A stretch of 7,742 nucleotides of DNA from an uncultured Oscillospiraceae bacterium (lineage in GTDB: Bacteria > Bacillota > Clostridia > Oscillospirales > Ruminococcaceae), in assembly GCA_950097605.1 (NCBI GenBank), contig CATNEU010000068.1, positions 1-7,742 on the forward strand, given 5' to 3'. Of this stretch, positions 1 to 4,932 are shown one piece after another. A model generated the notes under the pieces. The model did not search any database, was not told the DNA's origin, and saw nothing but the letters and a program-made list of their open reading frames with translations. Both the position numbers and the translations under genes were made by a program. The stretch's first letter is position 1; every line of letters starts with the position of its first letter.

Positions 1-33
1 GCCCTCGCCCTTTGCTTTGCTATGTACGGCGTA

Positions 34-62
34 GGGGCAAATGGAGCGGCGCCGTTCGCCCC
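34..62. repeat. Imperfect hairpin, GGGGCAAATGG / CCGTTCGCCCC
   Basis: Positions 34-44 pair with 52-62. There are nine Watson-Crick pairs, one G-T and one A-C mismatch around a 7-base loop. The flanking GTAGGGGC is reminiscent of short dispersed intergenic hairpins in Clostridia genomes, but that comparison is from memory and needs a genome-wide search. No T-run follows on either strand, so it is not a standard terminator. Confidence 0.4.
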
Positions 63-79
63 CTTGGCCAGCCTTTTTG

Positions 80-109
80 CATCCTTTTTGGGCTGCGCCA
101 AAAAGGATG
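80..109. repeat. Perfect 12-bp inverted repeat with 6-base loop
   Basis: CATCCTTTTTGG (80-91) pairs exactly with CCAAAAAGGATG (98-109) around the loop GCTGCG. A further CCTTTTTG copy lies just upstream at 72-79, so the left arm is also part of a short direct repeat. The T-run sits inside the stem rather than after it, so it is not a classical intrinsic terminator on either strand. It could be a transcript-end structure of the gene to the left or a small mobile or dispersed repeat. Confidence 0.5.
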
Positions 110-114
110 GGCCT

Positions 115-298
115 GTCGCGGCCTGAACGACAAACGAAAAGATAGATGAATCTATAAGCTATAAAAAAGCTTATATAGAGTACAAGGGTGGGCCCACAGC
201 ACGCCCGAGCGACAGACTAAAAGATAAATGAGTATTAGGGTAAGAAGAACAAAACAAAAACCCCCCGTCGCGGCCTGCGCGACAGATGAAAAGGTAGA
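115..298. repeat. Three diverged copies of a GTCGCGGCCTG(N)CGACA…AAAAGATAGATGA unit
   Basis: Copy A begins near 115, copy B near 201 and copy C near 267. All share a CGACA core followed a few bases later by AAAAGATA or AAAAGGTA and a purine-rich tail. Aligned on the CGAC core (128, 210, 280), the spacings are 82 and 70 bases. Copy C forms a perfect hairpin, GTCGCG/CGCGAC, at 267-283; copies A and B are degenerate. Copies A and C share GTCGCGGCCTG exactly. The pattern suggests tandem duplication followed by decay. I see no protein or tRNA signal linked to it. Confidence 0.45.
153..175. repeat. AT-rich 8-bp inverted repeat TATAAGCT / AGCTTATA
   Basis: Positions 153-160 pair with 168-175 around the loop ATAAAAA. 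The stem is AT-rich and weak, and no T-run follows on the plus strand. It lies between the first two copies of the diverged repeat. Its function is unknown and it may be chance in AT-rich DNA. Confidence 0.3.
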
Positions 299-324
299 GA
301 GAGACAAAAATTAAAAAGGAAACG

Positions 325-375
325 AAAAAAGCAAAGGATTGCGGCGAAACTCCAGTTTCGCTGCAATCCTTTGCT
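325..375 (-). terminator. Rho-independent terminator of the ABC importer operon
   Basis: Positions 330-351 pair with 354-375, giving a 22-position inverted repeat with one imperfect position (343/362). On the minus strand the stem is followed directly by six U residues (complement of 325-330) and more U-rich sequence. It begins about 29 bases after the stop codon of the substrate-binding protein gene, as expected for an operon-end terminator. The plus-strand side has no T-run (TATAAAATAAA), so termination is expected mainly on the minus strand. The stem is unusually long for an intrinsic terminator. Confidence 0.85.
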
Positions 376-403
376 ATAAAATAAACGGCAGTACACACAA
401 AAA

Positions 404-1411
404 CTACTTCACAGAGTCAATGGCTTTCTGTGCAAACGAAGTGTCCACCACGTCGCCATAGGGAGCTTTTTGATCCAGCTCGCCGGCTTCGCTGATAACC
501 TCCTGCAAGCGGTCAAACGACTCCTCGGTGAGAATGGGATCGGCGTTCCACACGCCAATTTCCTTATACCGCTGCACTACGGTTTCGATCAGGCTTTCCT
601 CGGTATCGGCGAACGAGGGTGCAATGGCCGCGGCGATTTCCTTCGCCGAGTGGGTGTTCACCCACTGCTGGCCCTTATAGAGCGCGTTGGTAAACCGCTG
701 CACAAGATCCGCGTTTTTCGTAAGGAAGCTCTGTTTCGAGAAGTAGGCGGTATAGGGGATATCCTCGGTCTGCTCGCCGATGGAAGCGGCTATGTATCCC
801 TTGCCCTCAAGCTCCATGGCCGAAGCAGTGGGTGCAAAAACGGTCACGTAATCGCCGGTGCCGCTCGTGAACGCGCCGGCCATCAGCGCGTACTGGATGC
901 TGTCGTCGAAAACAACGTCTTTGCCGGGCACGAGGCCTTTTTGCTTCACCACGTATTCAAGGGTCATATACGGCACGCCGCCCTTGCGTCCGGGCAGCAG
1001 CGTTTTGCCCTTCAGCGCGTTCCAGTCGAAGTTTTCCTCCTTCTGGCGCGACATCAGGAAAGAACCGTCCCGCTTGGTCATCTGGGCAAATACTTTGGCA
1101 TAGTCCTCCTTGCCCTCGTTGTAGACATAAACAGCCGCCTCGGGCCCTGCAAAGCCGATGTCCACCGAACCCGAAAGCACCGCGGACATCACCTTGTCGG
1201 CGCCCTGCCCGTTGGAGAGCTCGATCTCGATGCCGTTTTCCTCAAAAAAGCCCTCGTTGATCGCAACGTACTGCGGCGCATAGAAGATCGAATGGGTGAC
1301 TTCGCAGACCGAGAGTTTTTCAAGTTTTTTGCCGTCCTGACAGCCTGCGAGCAGAAGCAGCGAGATTGCCGCGCAGGTGACCAGACTGATGATTTTCAGG
1401 GTTTTTTTCAT
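404..1411 (-). CDS. ABC transporter substrate-binding lipoprotein, NMT1/SsuA-like (NitT/TauT family)
   Basis: This is the extracellular, lipid-anchored binding protein that captures the solute and delivers it to the permease encoded upstream. The 335-residue protein starts with a lysine-rich N-terminus, a hydrophobic segment and a lipobox LLAGC with the lipidated cysteine at residue 24. The mature part opens with a family-typical stretch, FYAPQYVAINEGFFEENGI (about 43-61), followed by VDIGFAGPEA (83-92) and a GRKGGVP loop (141-147) in the ligand cleft. The length is normal for NMT1/SsuA-like proteins. The start is the ATG at 1411, which has AAAGGGG eight bases upstream; an in-frame GTG at 1417 sits only two bases from that site. 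It is the last gene of the operon, 143 bases after the permease gene and before a strong terminator. The ligand is not readable from sequence: sulfonates, HMP-like pyrimidines and others remain possible. Confidence 0.92.
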   Translation of the reverse strand: MKKTLKIISLVTCAAISLLLLAGCQDGKKLEKLSVCEVTHSIFYAPQYVAINEGFFEENGIEIELSNGQGADKVMSAVLSGSVDIGFAGPEAAVYVYNEGKEDYAKVFAQMTKRDGSFLMSRQKEENFDWNALKGKTLLPGRKGGVPYMTLEYVVKQKGLVPGKDVVFDDSIQYALMAGAFTSGTGDYVTVFAPTASAMELEGKGYIAASIGEQTEDIPYTAYFSKQSFLTKNADLVQRFTNALYKGQQWVNTHSAKEIAAAIAPSFADTEESLIETVVQRYKEIGVWNADPILTEESFDRLQEVISEAGELDQKAPYGDVVDTSFAQKAIDSVK

Positions 1412-1484
1412 ATGCACGACCCCTTTCCGGATCAGTGAATGGATATTCGAATCGGTTATGTATACACACGCCGGAGGGCGGAGG

Positions 1485-1515
1485 ACGGCAAAGCCGAATC
1501 AACGGGCTTTGCCGT
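1485..1515 (-). other. Intercistronic stem-loop between permease and binding-protein genes
   Basis: ACGGCAAAGCC (1485-1495) pairs exactly with GGCTTTGCCGT (1505-1515) around a 9-base loop. A second small hairpin, TCTGC/GCAGA, lies at 1522-1536. Neither is followed by a T-run on the minus strand, so they do not look like terminators. In the operon mRNA they lie just after the permease stop codon. Such structures often protect upstream RNA or set a processing point, so the binding protein may be made in excess over the membrane parts. That role is inference. Confidence 0.6.
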
Positions 1516-1554
1516 TCTCTGTCTGCAAAGGGCAGATACCAGCCGGCGGGGTTT

Positions 1555-2373
1555 TCAGCGTCCGTAGTGCCGCGTGACGGCTTTTTCAAGCAAAACCACG
1601 GCCTCGTACATAAGCGCTGCGACGACCGAGAGGATAATCACGCTGCCCATGACCAGATCGAGCTTGAACACCTGCCCGCCATAGACGATCAGGTAGCCGA
1701 GACCGGCCTTAGAAACCAGAAACTCACCGGCGATGACGCCGACAAGCGACAGGCCGATGTTGATTTTCAGCGAGTTGAACAGGGTTTTGATGTTGCCGGG
1801 GAACACGATTTTGGTGAAAATCTGATGTTTGCTTGCACCAAAGGTACGGGCCATTTTGATGTGTTCGCGGTTGGTGCTGCGGAAACCGTTTAACATTTCC
1901 AGCACCGTGACGATCAAGGAAATTGCGAGGGCCATCACAATGATGGCGCTGGTGCCCGCGCCGACCCAGATGATGATGACTGGACCCAGCGCGATTTTCG
2001 GCAGCGAGTTGAGCACGACGAGATAGGGCTCGCTGACCTTGGAGATAAAGCCCGACCACCAGAGGACGATCGCGAGCAATGTGCCCAGCGCCGCGCCGAG
2101 CACGAACCCGACCAGGGTTTCATAGACCGTGACGCCAATGTGTTCGAGGATGCCGTTCTGCGTTAAGTTCGCGTATGTATGCAGGATGCGCGAGGGCTGG
2201 CTTAGGATAAAGGTGTCGATCCAGCCGAGCTGGCCGGCGATTTCCCAAACGGCCAAGAACAGGACGAGGATGGCAATTTGCCAGAACAGTACTTTTTGTT
2301 TCCCGCGCTTTTGACGTTTTAAGTAGAGCTGCCTTTCCTTTGAGATTGTCTGCGGTTCGTTATACATGGACAT
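1555..2373 (-). CDS. ABC transporter permease, BPD_transp_1 family (NitT/TauT type)
   Basis: This is the inner-membrane channel subunit of the importer. The protein of 272 residues has a charged cytoplasmic N-terminus, a first membrane helix at about residues 28-47, and further hydrophobic segments near 85-106, 128-158, 205-222 and 239-264. The EAA loop that docks onto the ATPase is clear at about 172-192 (HIKMARTFGASKHQIFTKIV, with the conserved glycine). The family-typical EFLVSKAGLGYLI follows near 217-229. The ATG at 2373 was chosen because GGAACGAG lies a short distance upstream; the ATG at 2367 (two residues shorter) is equally possible, whereas upstream in-frame starts extend deep into the ATPase gene. 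The start overlaps the end of the ATPase gene by about 8-14 bases, which points to translational coupling. Probably works as a homodimer. Confidence 0.92.
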   Translation of the reverse strand: MSMYNEPQTISKERQLYLKRQKRGKQKVLFWQIAILVLFLAVWEIAGQLGWIDTFILSQPSRILHTYANLTQNGILEHIGVTVYETLVGFVLGAALGTLLAIVLWWSGFISKVSEPYLVVLNSLPKIALGPVIIIWVGAGTSAIIVMALAISLIVTVLEMLNGFRSTNREHIKMARTFGASKHQIFTKIVFPGNIKTLFNSLKINIGLSLVGVIAGEFLVSKAGLGYLIVYGGQVFKLDLVMGSVIILSVVAALMYEAVVLLEKAVTRHYGR

Positions 2374-3124
2374 CAAGCTCGTTCCATATGGTATTGAAGT
2401 AGGTGTTGAACTGGATATGGCTCCGGCAGGCAAGGGGGGTGCGCTGTTCCATATCGAAGGTGATGGTATGGATGTTCCGGACGGTGCCCGGGCGGCGTGT
2501 CAGCACGAGGATGCGGTCCGACATGCTGATGCTTTCCGGGATATCGTGGGTGACCATCAGGGCGGTTTTGTTTTCTTTTTTCAGGATGGTATAGACGTCG
2601 TCTGTGACGGCGAGCCGCGTCTGGAAATCCAGCGCGGAGAAGGCCTCGTCGAGCAGCAGCATATCGGGGTTGGTCGCCAGCGTCCGGATCAGAGCCGCGC
2701 GCTGCCGCATGCCTCCCGAAAGCTGAGAGGGATATTTGTCCTTAAACTCATATAGGCCGTAGGTTTTCAGCAGGTGTTCGGCGTATGCGATGTTTTCGGG
2801 GGTGAGCTTTTTCTGAATTTCCAACCCAAACAGGATGTTTTTCAGAATTGTCCGCCACTCGAGCAGATTGTCTCGCTGCAACATGTACCCGACCTGCGGG
2901 GATACGCCGCTGACGAGCTTGCCATTTAGGGTAATTGTGCCCTCCGTGGGCTTTAAAAGCCCCGCGATAATGGACAGCAGGGTGCTTTTGCCGCAGCCGC
3001 TTGGGCCGACGATGCTCATAAATTCTCCCTGCTCCACCGAAAAGTTTATATTGCTTAAAGCGGTGACTTCGCCGTTTTGAGACTGGTATTTTTCGCCGAT
3101 CCCGCTCACTTTCAACACTTCCAA
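2360..3124 (-). CDS. ABC transporter ATP-binding protein (NitT/TauT type), TTG start
   Basis: This cytoplasmic ATPase powers the importer. From the TTG start the protein has 254 residues and every expected motif: Walker A GPSGCGKST (40-48), Q-loop glutamine 83 in YMLQRDN, signature LSGGMRQR (135-142), Walker B MLLLDE (155-160), D-loop SALD (163-166) and the switch histidine 193 in VTHD. The TTG at 3124 is favoured because GAGGTGG lies six bases upstream and because the protein then begins MEVLKVSGIGEKY, the usual start for this family. The ATG at 3139 would place that ribosome binding site inside the coding region and has only AAAGAA before it. It is the first gene of the minus-strand operon and overlaps the permease gene. 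Substrate specificity cannot be taken from this subunit. Confidence 0.93.
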   Translation of the reverse strand: MEVLKVSGIGEKYQSQNGEVTALSNINFSVEQGEFMSIVGPSGCGKSTLLSIIAGLLKPTEGTITLNGKLVSGVSPQVGYMLQRDNLLEWRTILKNILFGLEIQKKLTPENIAYAEHLLKTYGLYEFKDKYPSQLSGGMRQRAALIRTLATNPDMLLLDEAFSALDFQTRLAVTDDVYTILKKENKTALMVTHDIPESISMSDRILVLTRRPGTVRNIHTITFDMEQRTPLACRSHIQFNTYFNTIWNELDVHV

Positions 3125-3130
3125 CTGGTA

Positions 3131-3137
3131 CCACCTC
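3131..3137 (-). promoter_or_regulatory. Ribosome binding site GAGGTGG that sets a TTG start
   Basis: On the minus strand GAGGTGG is followed by TACCAG and then TTG at 3124-3122. The six-base spacing is near ideal. The site overlaps the competing ATG at 3139, making that ATG an unlikely start. Confidence 0.65.
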
Positions 3138-3155
3138 ATTTCTTTGGTTACTATC

Positions 3156-3161
3156 AGTATA
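3156..3161 (-). promoter_or_regulatory. Possible -10 element (TATACT) for the ABC importer operon
   Basis: TATACT on the minus strand matches the TATAAT consensus in five of six bases and would start transcription about 25 bases before the TTG start codon. No good -35 hexamer is seen at 16-18 bases; that stretch is a CA-rich repeat. If real, the promoter is weak or needs an activator. Confidence 0.3.
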
Positions 3162-3199
3162 TACACCACGGCGGGTGTGTGTGTCTGGACGAAAGCTGT

Positions 3200-3215
3200 A
3201 AAACCATGTGGTTTT
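3200..3215. promoter_or_regulatory. Operator-like dyad AAAACCA-TG-TGGTTTT
   Basis: Two perfect 7-bp arms (3200-3206 and 3209-3215) are separated by two bases. The site lies in the divergent region between the importer operon and the aldehyde dehydrogenase gene, about 40 bases upstream of the possible minus-strand -10. The size and symmetry suit a dimeric repressor or activator. No regulator gene is present in the window, so the binding protein is unknown. Confidence 0.4.
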
Positions 3216-3229
3216 TGTGTCTGATTTTC

Positions 3230-3262
3230 TGCCGGGAAAGCGTGAGGCGCGGTGCGCCGGCA
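3230..3262. repeat. Nested GC-rich inverted repeats in the divergent region
   Basis: TGCCGG (3230-3235) pairs with CCGGCA (3257-3262). Inside it GGCGC (3246-3250) pairs with GCGCC (3254-3258) around GGT. The two stems overlap by two bases, so they are partly alternative. With the operator-like dyad they make up most of the recognisable structure in the 237-base divergent gap. The function is unknown. Confidence 0.35.
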
Positions 3263-3323
3263 GCATGGGTGTGTGAATATTTTTTGAATCTTGGGCGGGC
3301 GGCCTGCAAAGGCGGTCCGGATG

Positions 3324-3332
3324 TGGTATGCT
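3324..3332 (+). promoter_or_regulatory. Possible extended -10 promoter (TGGTATGCT) of the aldehyde dehydrogenase gene
   Basis: TATGCT at 3327-3332 matches four of six consensus bases and carries the upstream TG of an extended -10 element. No convincing -35 is present, which is tolerated by extended -10 promoters. Transcription would begin near 3339, giving a leader of about 22 bases with the ribosome binding site. Confidence 0.3.
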
Positions 3333-3348
3333 ACTGAAAGAAATGGAT

Positions 3349-3354
3349 GGGAGG
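3349..3354 (+). promoter_or_regulatory. Ribosome binding site GGGAGG of the aldehyde dehydrogenase gene
   Basis: GGGAGG lies seven bases before the ATG at 3362. A further in-frame ATG at 3347 overlaps this site and has no ribosome binding site of its own, so 3362 is the better start. Confidence 0.75.
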
Positions 3355-3361
3355 ATGCGAT

Positions 3362-4726
3362 ATGGAACAGAGTTTGGAACGGATGCGCCGCTTTTTTGAG
3401 AGCGGACAGACACAGGACTGCGGGTTTCGCATCGGCAGCCTGCGCCGTCTGCGGCGGGGGATTGCCGAAAAAGAGCCGGTGTTGCTCGAGGCAATGCGGC
3501 TGGACCTAGGCAAGTCGGCTTTTGAGGCCTATGAATGCGAGCTGCTGTCGGTCTACCGGGAGATTGACGAATCCATCCGGCGGCTGCGGAGCTGGTCGAA
3601 GCCCCGGCGGGTGAAGACGCCGTGGTACCATTTCCCGGCTGCGAGCCGCCTGCTTCCAGAGCCGCTCGGGGTGTCGCTGATCCTGTCCCCCTGGAACTAC
3701 CCGTTTTTGCTGGCGGTTTCGCCGCTGGTCGCGGCGGTCGCGGCGGGCTGCTGCGCGGTTGTGAAGCCTTCGGAGGGCGCGCCGCCCACCGCCGCGCTGG
3801 AGGCGCTGCTGGCGGGCTGTTTTGCACCCGAACACGTTGTCTGTGTGCAGGGCGGCGTCGCTGAAAGCGAACGCCTGCTGGCGCTGCCCTTTGATAAAAT
3901 CTTTTTCACGGGCAGCCCGCGCGTCGGGCGCATTGTGATGCAGGCGGCCGCCCGCAACCTCACGCCCGTGACGCTCGAGCTGGGCGGCAAAAGTCCCTGC
4001 ATTGTGGACGAGACCGCCGATCTCGCACTGGCCGCCAAACGCATCGTTTGGGGAAAGACGCTCAACGCGGGCCAGACCTGCGTGGCGCCTGATTATCTGC
4101 TGGTGCACCGCTCTGTTAAAGACGCGCTGCTGCAAAAGCTGGCGGAGCAAACACCGGTGTTTTACGGCGCGCATCCGTTGGAGAACGACGAGTATCCGCG
4201 CATCGTAAACAAGCGGCAGTTCGACCGCCTGGTCGGGCTGCTGGAAGCCGGGCGGCCCCAGATTGTCTGCGGCGGCGGATACGATGAGAAGCGGCTGAAA
4301 ATAGAGCCCACAGTGTTTGCGGACCTGCCCCCGGCGCATCCATTGATGGAGGAGGAGCTGTTTGGCCCGCTGCTGCCGGTGCTTACGGTGGACAGCCTAC
4401 AGCAGGCGCTCGACTCTATCGCCGCGCGCCCCAAGCCGCTCGCGCTCTATTTGTTTACAAACGACACCGCGCGCAAAAAGCAGGTGCCCCGCGCCGCGCA
4501 TTTCGGCGGCTGCTGCATCAATGATACAGTGTTGCATGTGAACAACCACTATCTGCCGTTCGGCGGCGTTGGCGAAAGCGGAATGGGGCGCTATCATGGA
4601 CGGCGCGGCTTCGAGGCGTTTTCCCACGAAAAGGCCGTGCTGACAAACCGGCGCTTCCCCGACTTTCCTGTGCGCTATCCTCCATATGGGGAAAAGCTGG
4701 GTTTTCTGAAACGGCTTGTGAAATAG
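3362..4726 (+). CDS. NAD(P)-dependent aldehyde dehydrogenase, class 3-like
   Basis: Oxidises aldehydes to carboxylic acids with NAD(P)+ in the cytoplasm. The 454-residue protein has the family motifs in order: PWNYP (110-114), KPSE (135-138), FTGS (182-185), general base Glu206 in LELGGK, catalytic Cys240 in NAGQTC, EELFGP (331-336) and PFGGVGESGMGRYHG (399-413). The short length, compared with about 480-500 residues for most aldehyde dehydrogenases, and the C-terminal GGVGESGMGRYHG block fit the class 3 / fatty-aldehyde branch (mammalian ALDH3, bacterial AlkH- and YwdH-like). No hydrophobic C-terminal anchor is seen. It is transcribed away from the importer operon and is followed by a 206-base gap, so it may be monocistronic. 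The natural aldehyde is unknown; medium- or long-chain aliphatic or aromatic aldehydes are the usual substrates. Confidence 0.93.
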   Translation: MEQSLERMRRFFESGQTQDCGFRIGSLRRLRRGIAEKEPVLLEAMRLDLGKSAFEAYECELLSVYREIDESIRRLRSWSKPRRVKTPWYHFPAASRLLPEPLGVSLILSPWNYPFLLAVSPLVAAVAAGCCAVVKPSEGAPPTAALEALLAGCFAPEHVVCVQGGVAESERLLALPFDKIFFTGSPRVGRIVMQAAARNLTPVTLELGGKSPCIVDETADLALAAKRIVWGKTLNAGQTCVAPDYLLVHRSVKDALLQKLAEQTPVFYGAHPLENDEYPRIVNKRQFDRLVGLLEAGRPQIVCGGGYDEKRLKIEPTVFADLPPAHPLMEEELFGPLLPVLTVDSLQQALDSIAARPKPLALYLFTNDTARKKQVPRAAHFGGCCINDTVLHVNNHYLPFGGVGESGMGRYHGRRGFEAFSHEKAVLTNRRFPDFPVRYPPYGEKLGFLKRLVK

Positions 4727-4802
4727 CACGGGTATATTTGCCGCGCACCCGAAGGAGACTATATAGCAGGTGTCCGGCTGGCATGTGGTTATTGAGTACT
4801 AA

Positions 4803-4842
4803 GGACCGGTTTGCCGCCTGCGTGCGGCCAGACCGCCTGTCC
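4803..4842. other. Large interrupted hairpin after the aldehyde dehydrogenase gene
   Basis: Three nested stems stack here: GGAC/GTCC, CGGT/ACCG and GCCGC/GCGGC, 13 pairs in all, with small internal bulges (TT, CAG, CCT) and a CTGCGT loop. A short palindrome TGAAAATTTCA follows at 4843-4853. No run of T follows on the plus strand, so it is not a textbook intrinsic terminator. It lies 77 bases after the aldehyde dehydrogenase stop and upstream of the possible promoter of the next gene. It may be a 3' structure of the first transcript. Confidence 0.45.
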
Positions 4843-4864
4843 TGAAAATTTCAAAATATCTGCA

Positions 4865-4893
4865 TTGCACTGTCTGTGCCAATGTAGTACACT
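4865..4893 (+). promoter_or_regulatory. Possible sigma-A promoter (TTGCAC-17-TACACT) of the oxidoreductase gene
   Basis: TTGCAC (4865-4870) and TACACT (4888-4893) are separated by exactly 17 bases. They match three and four of six consensus bases. Transcription would begin near 4900, leaving about 33 bases to the ATG. A near-perfect dyad, CATTGCAC / GTGCCAATG (4863-4870 and 4876-4884, one bulged base), covers the -35 region and could be an operator. Confidence 0.35.
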
Positions 4894-4932
4894 GAAACAA
4901 TACTATGCGGGTCAAAAAAGGGAGGCGGCGAG

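Larger units (their letters stand above)
1..403. other. Gene-free, repeat-rich intergenic region
   Basis: I find no credible gene here; the open frames are low-complexity and have no usable ribosome binding site. The region holds an imperfect hairpin (34-62), a perfect 12-bp inverted repeat (80-109), an AT-rich 8-bp inverted repeat (153-175), three diverged copies of a GTCGCGGCCTG-like unit (about 115, 201 and 267) and the terminator at 325-375. Base composition shifts from GC-rich (1-125) to AT- and purine-rich on the plus strand (126-330). It lies downstream of the minus-strand transporter operon. The gene to its left is outside the window, so its role for that neighbour cannot be judged. 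Confidence 0.7.

Noticed and set aside
1..30. Part of a second copy of the terminator hairpin at the left edge
   Set aside because: CCTTTGCT and TTTGCTAT recur near the edge and near 368-377, but the shared stretch is too short and the other arm is outside the window.
115..298. CRISPR array in the left repeat region
   Set aside because: The three units are diverged, with unequal spacing of 82 and 70 bases and no constant repeat of 23-40 bases; no cas genes are present.
171..398. Minus-strand open frame of 75 codons with a hydrophobic stretch
   Set aside because: It lies across the terminator hairpin and AT-rich repeats, has no ribosome binding site and shows low-complexity sequence without a recognisable domain.
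470..1438. Long plus-strand open frame of 322 codons opposite the binding-protein gene
   Set aside because: It is the antisense shadow of a clear lipoprotein gene; its translation shows no domain and it has no plausible start signal.
3171..3188. GT-rich simple repeat in the divergent region
   Set aside because: It is only about five GT units, too short to suggest a phase-variable tract.
3140..3361. Thiamine (TPP) or other riboswitch before the importer operon
   Set aside because: I looked for one because ThiXYZ-type importers are often TPP-controlled. The short predicted leader and the absence of TPP-box-like sequence on the minus strand argue against it.
2748..3827. Minus-strand open frame of 359 codons across the divergent region
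   Set aside because: The translation is rich in P, A, R and S, typical of a shadow frame in GC-rich DNA, and it overlaps both the ATPase and aldehyde dehydrogenase genes.
3506..4339. Minus-strand open frame of 277 codons opposite the aldehyde dehydrogenase gene
   Set aside because: It is an arginine- and glutamine-rich antisense shadow without a domain, while the plus-strand gene has complete catalytic motifs.
4752..4802. Tiny GTG-start frame (MSGWHVVIEY) after an AAGGAG-like site
   Set aside because: Only ten codons, the spacing of about 12 bases is long, and nothing indicates translation or a leader-peptide role; kept only as a note.
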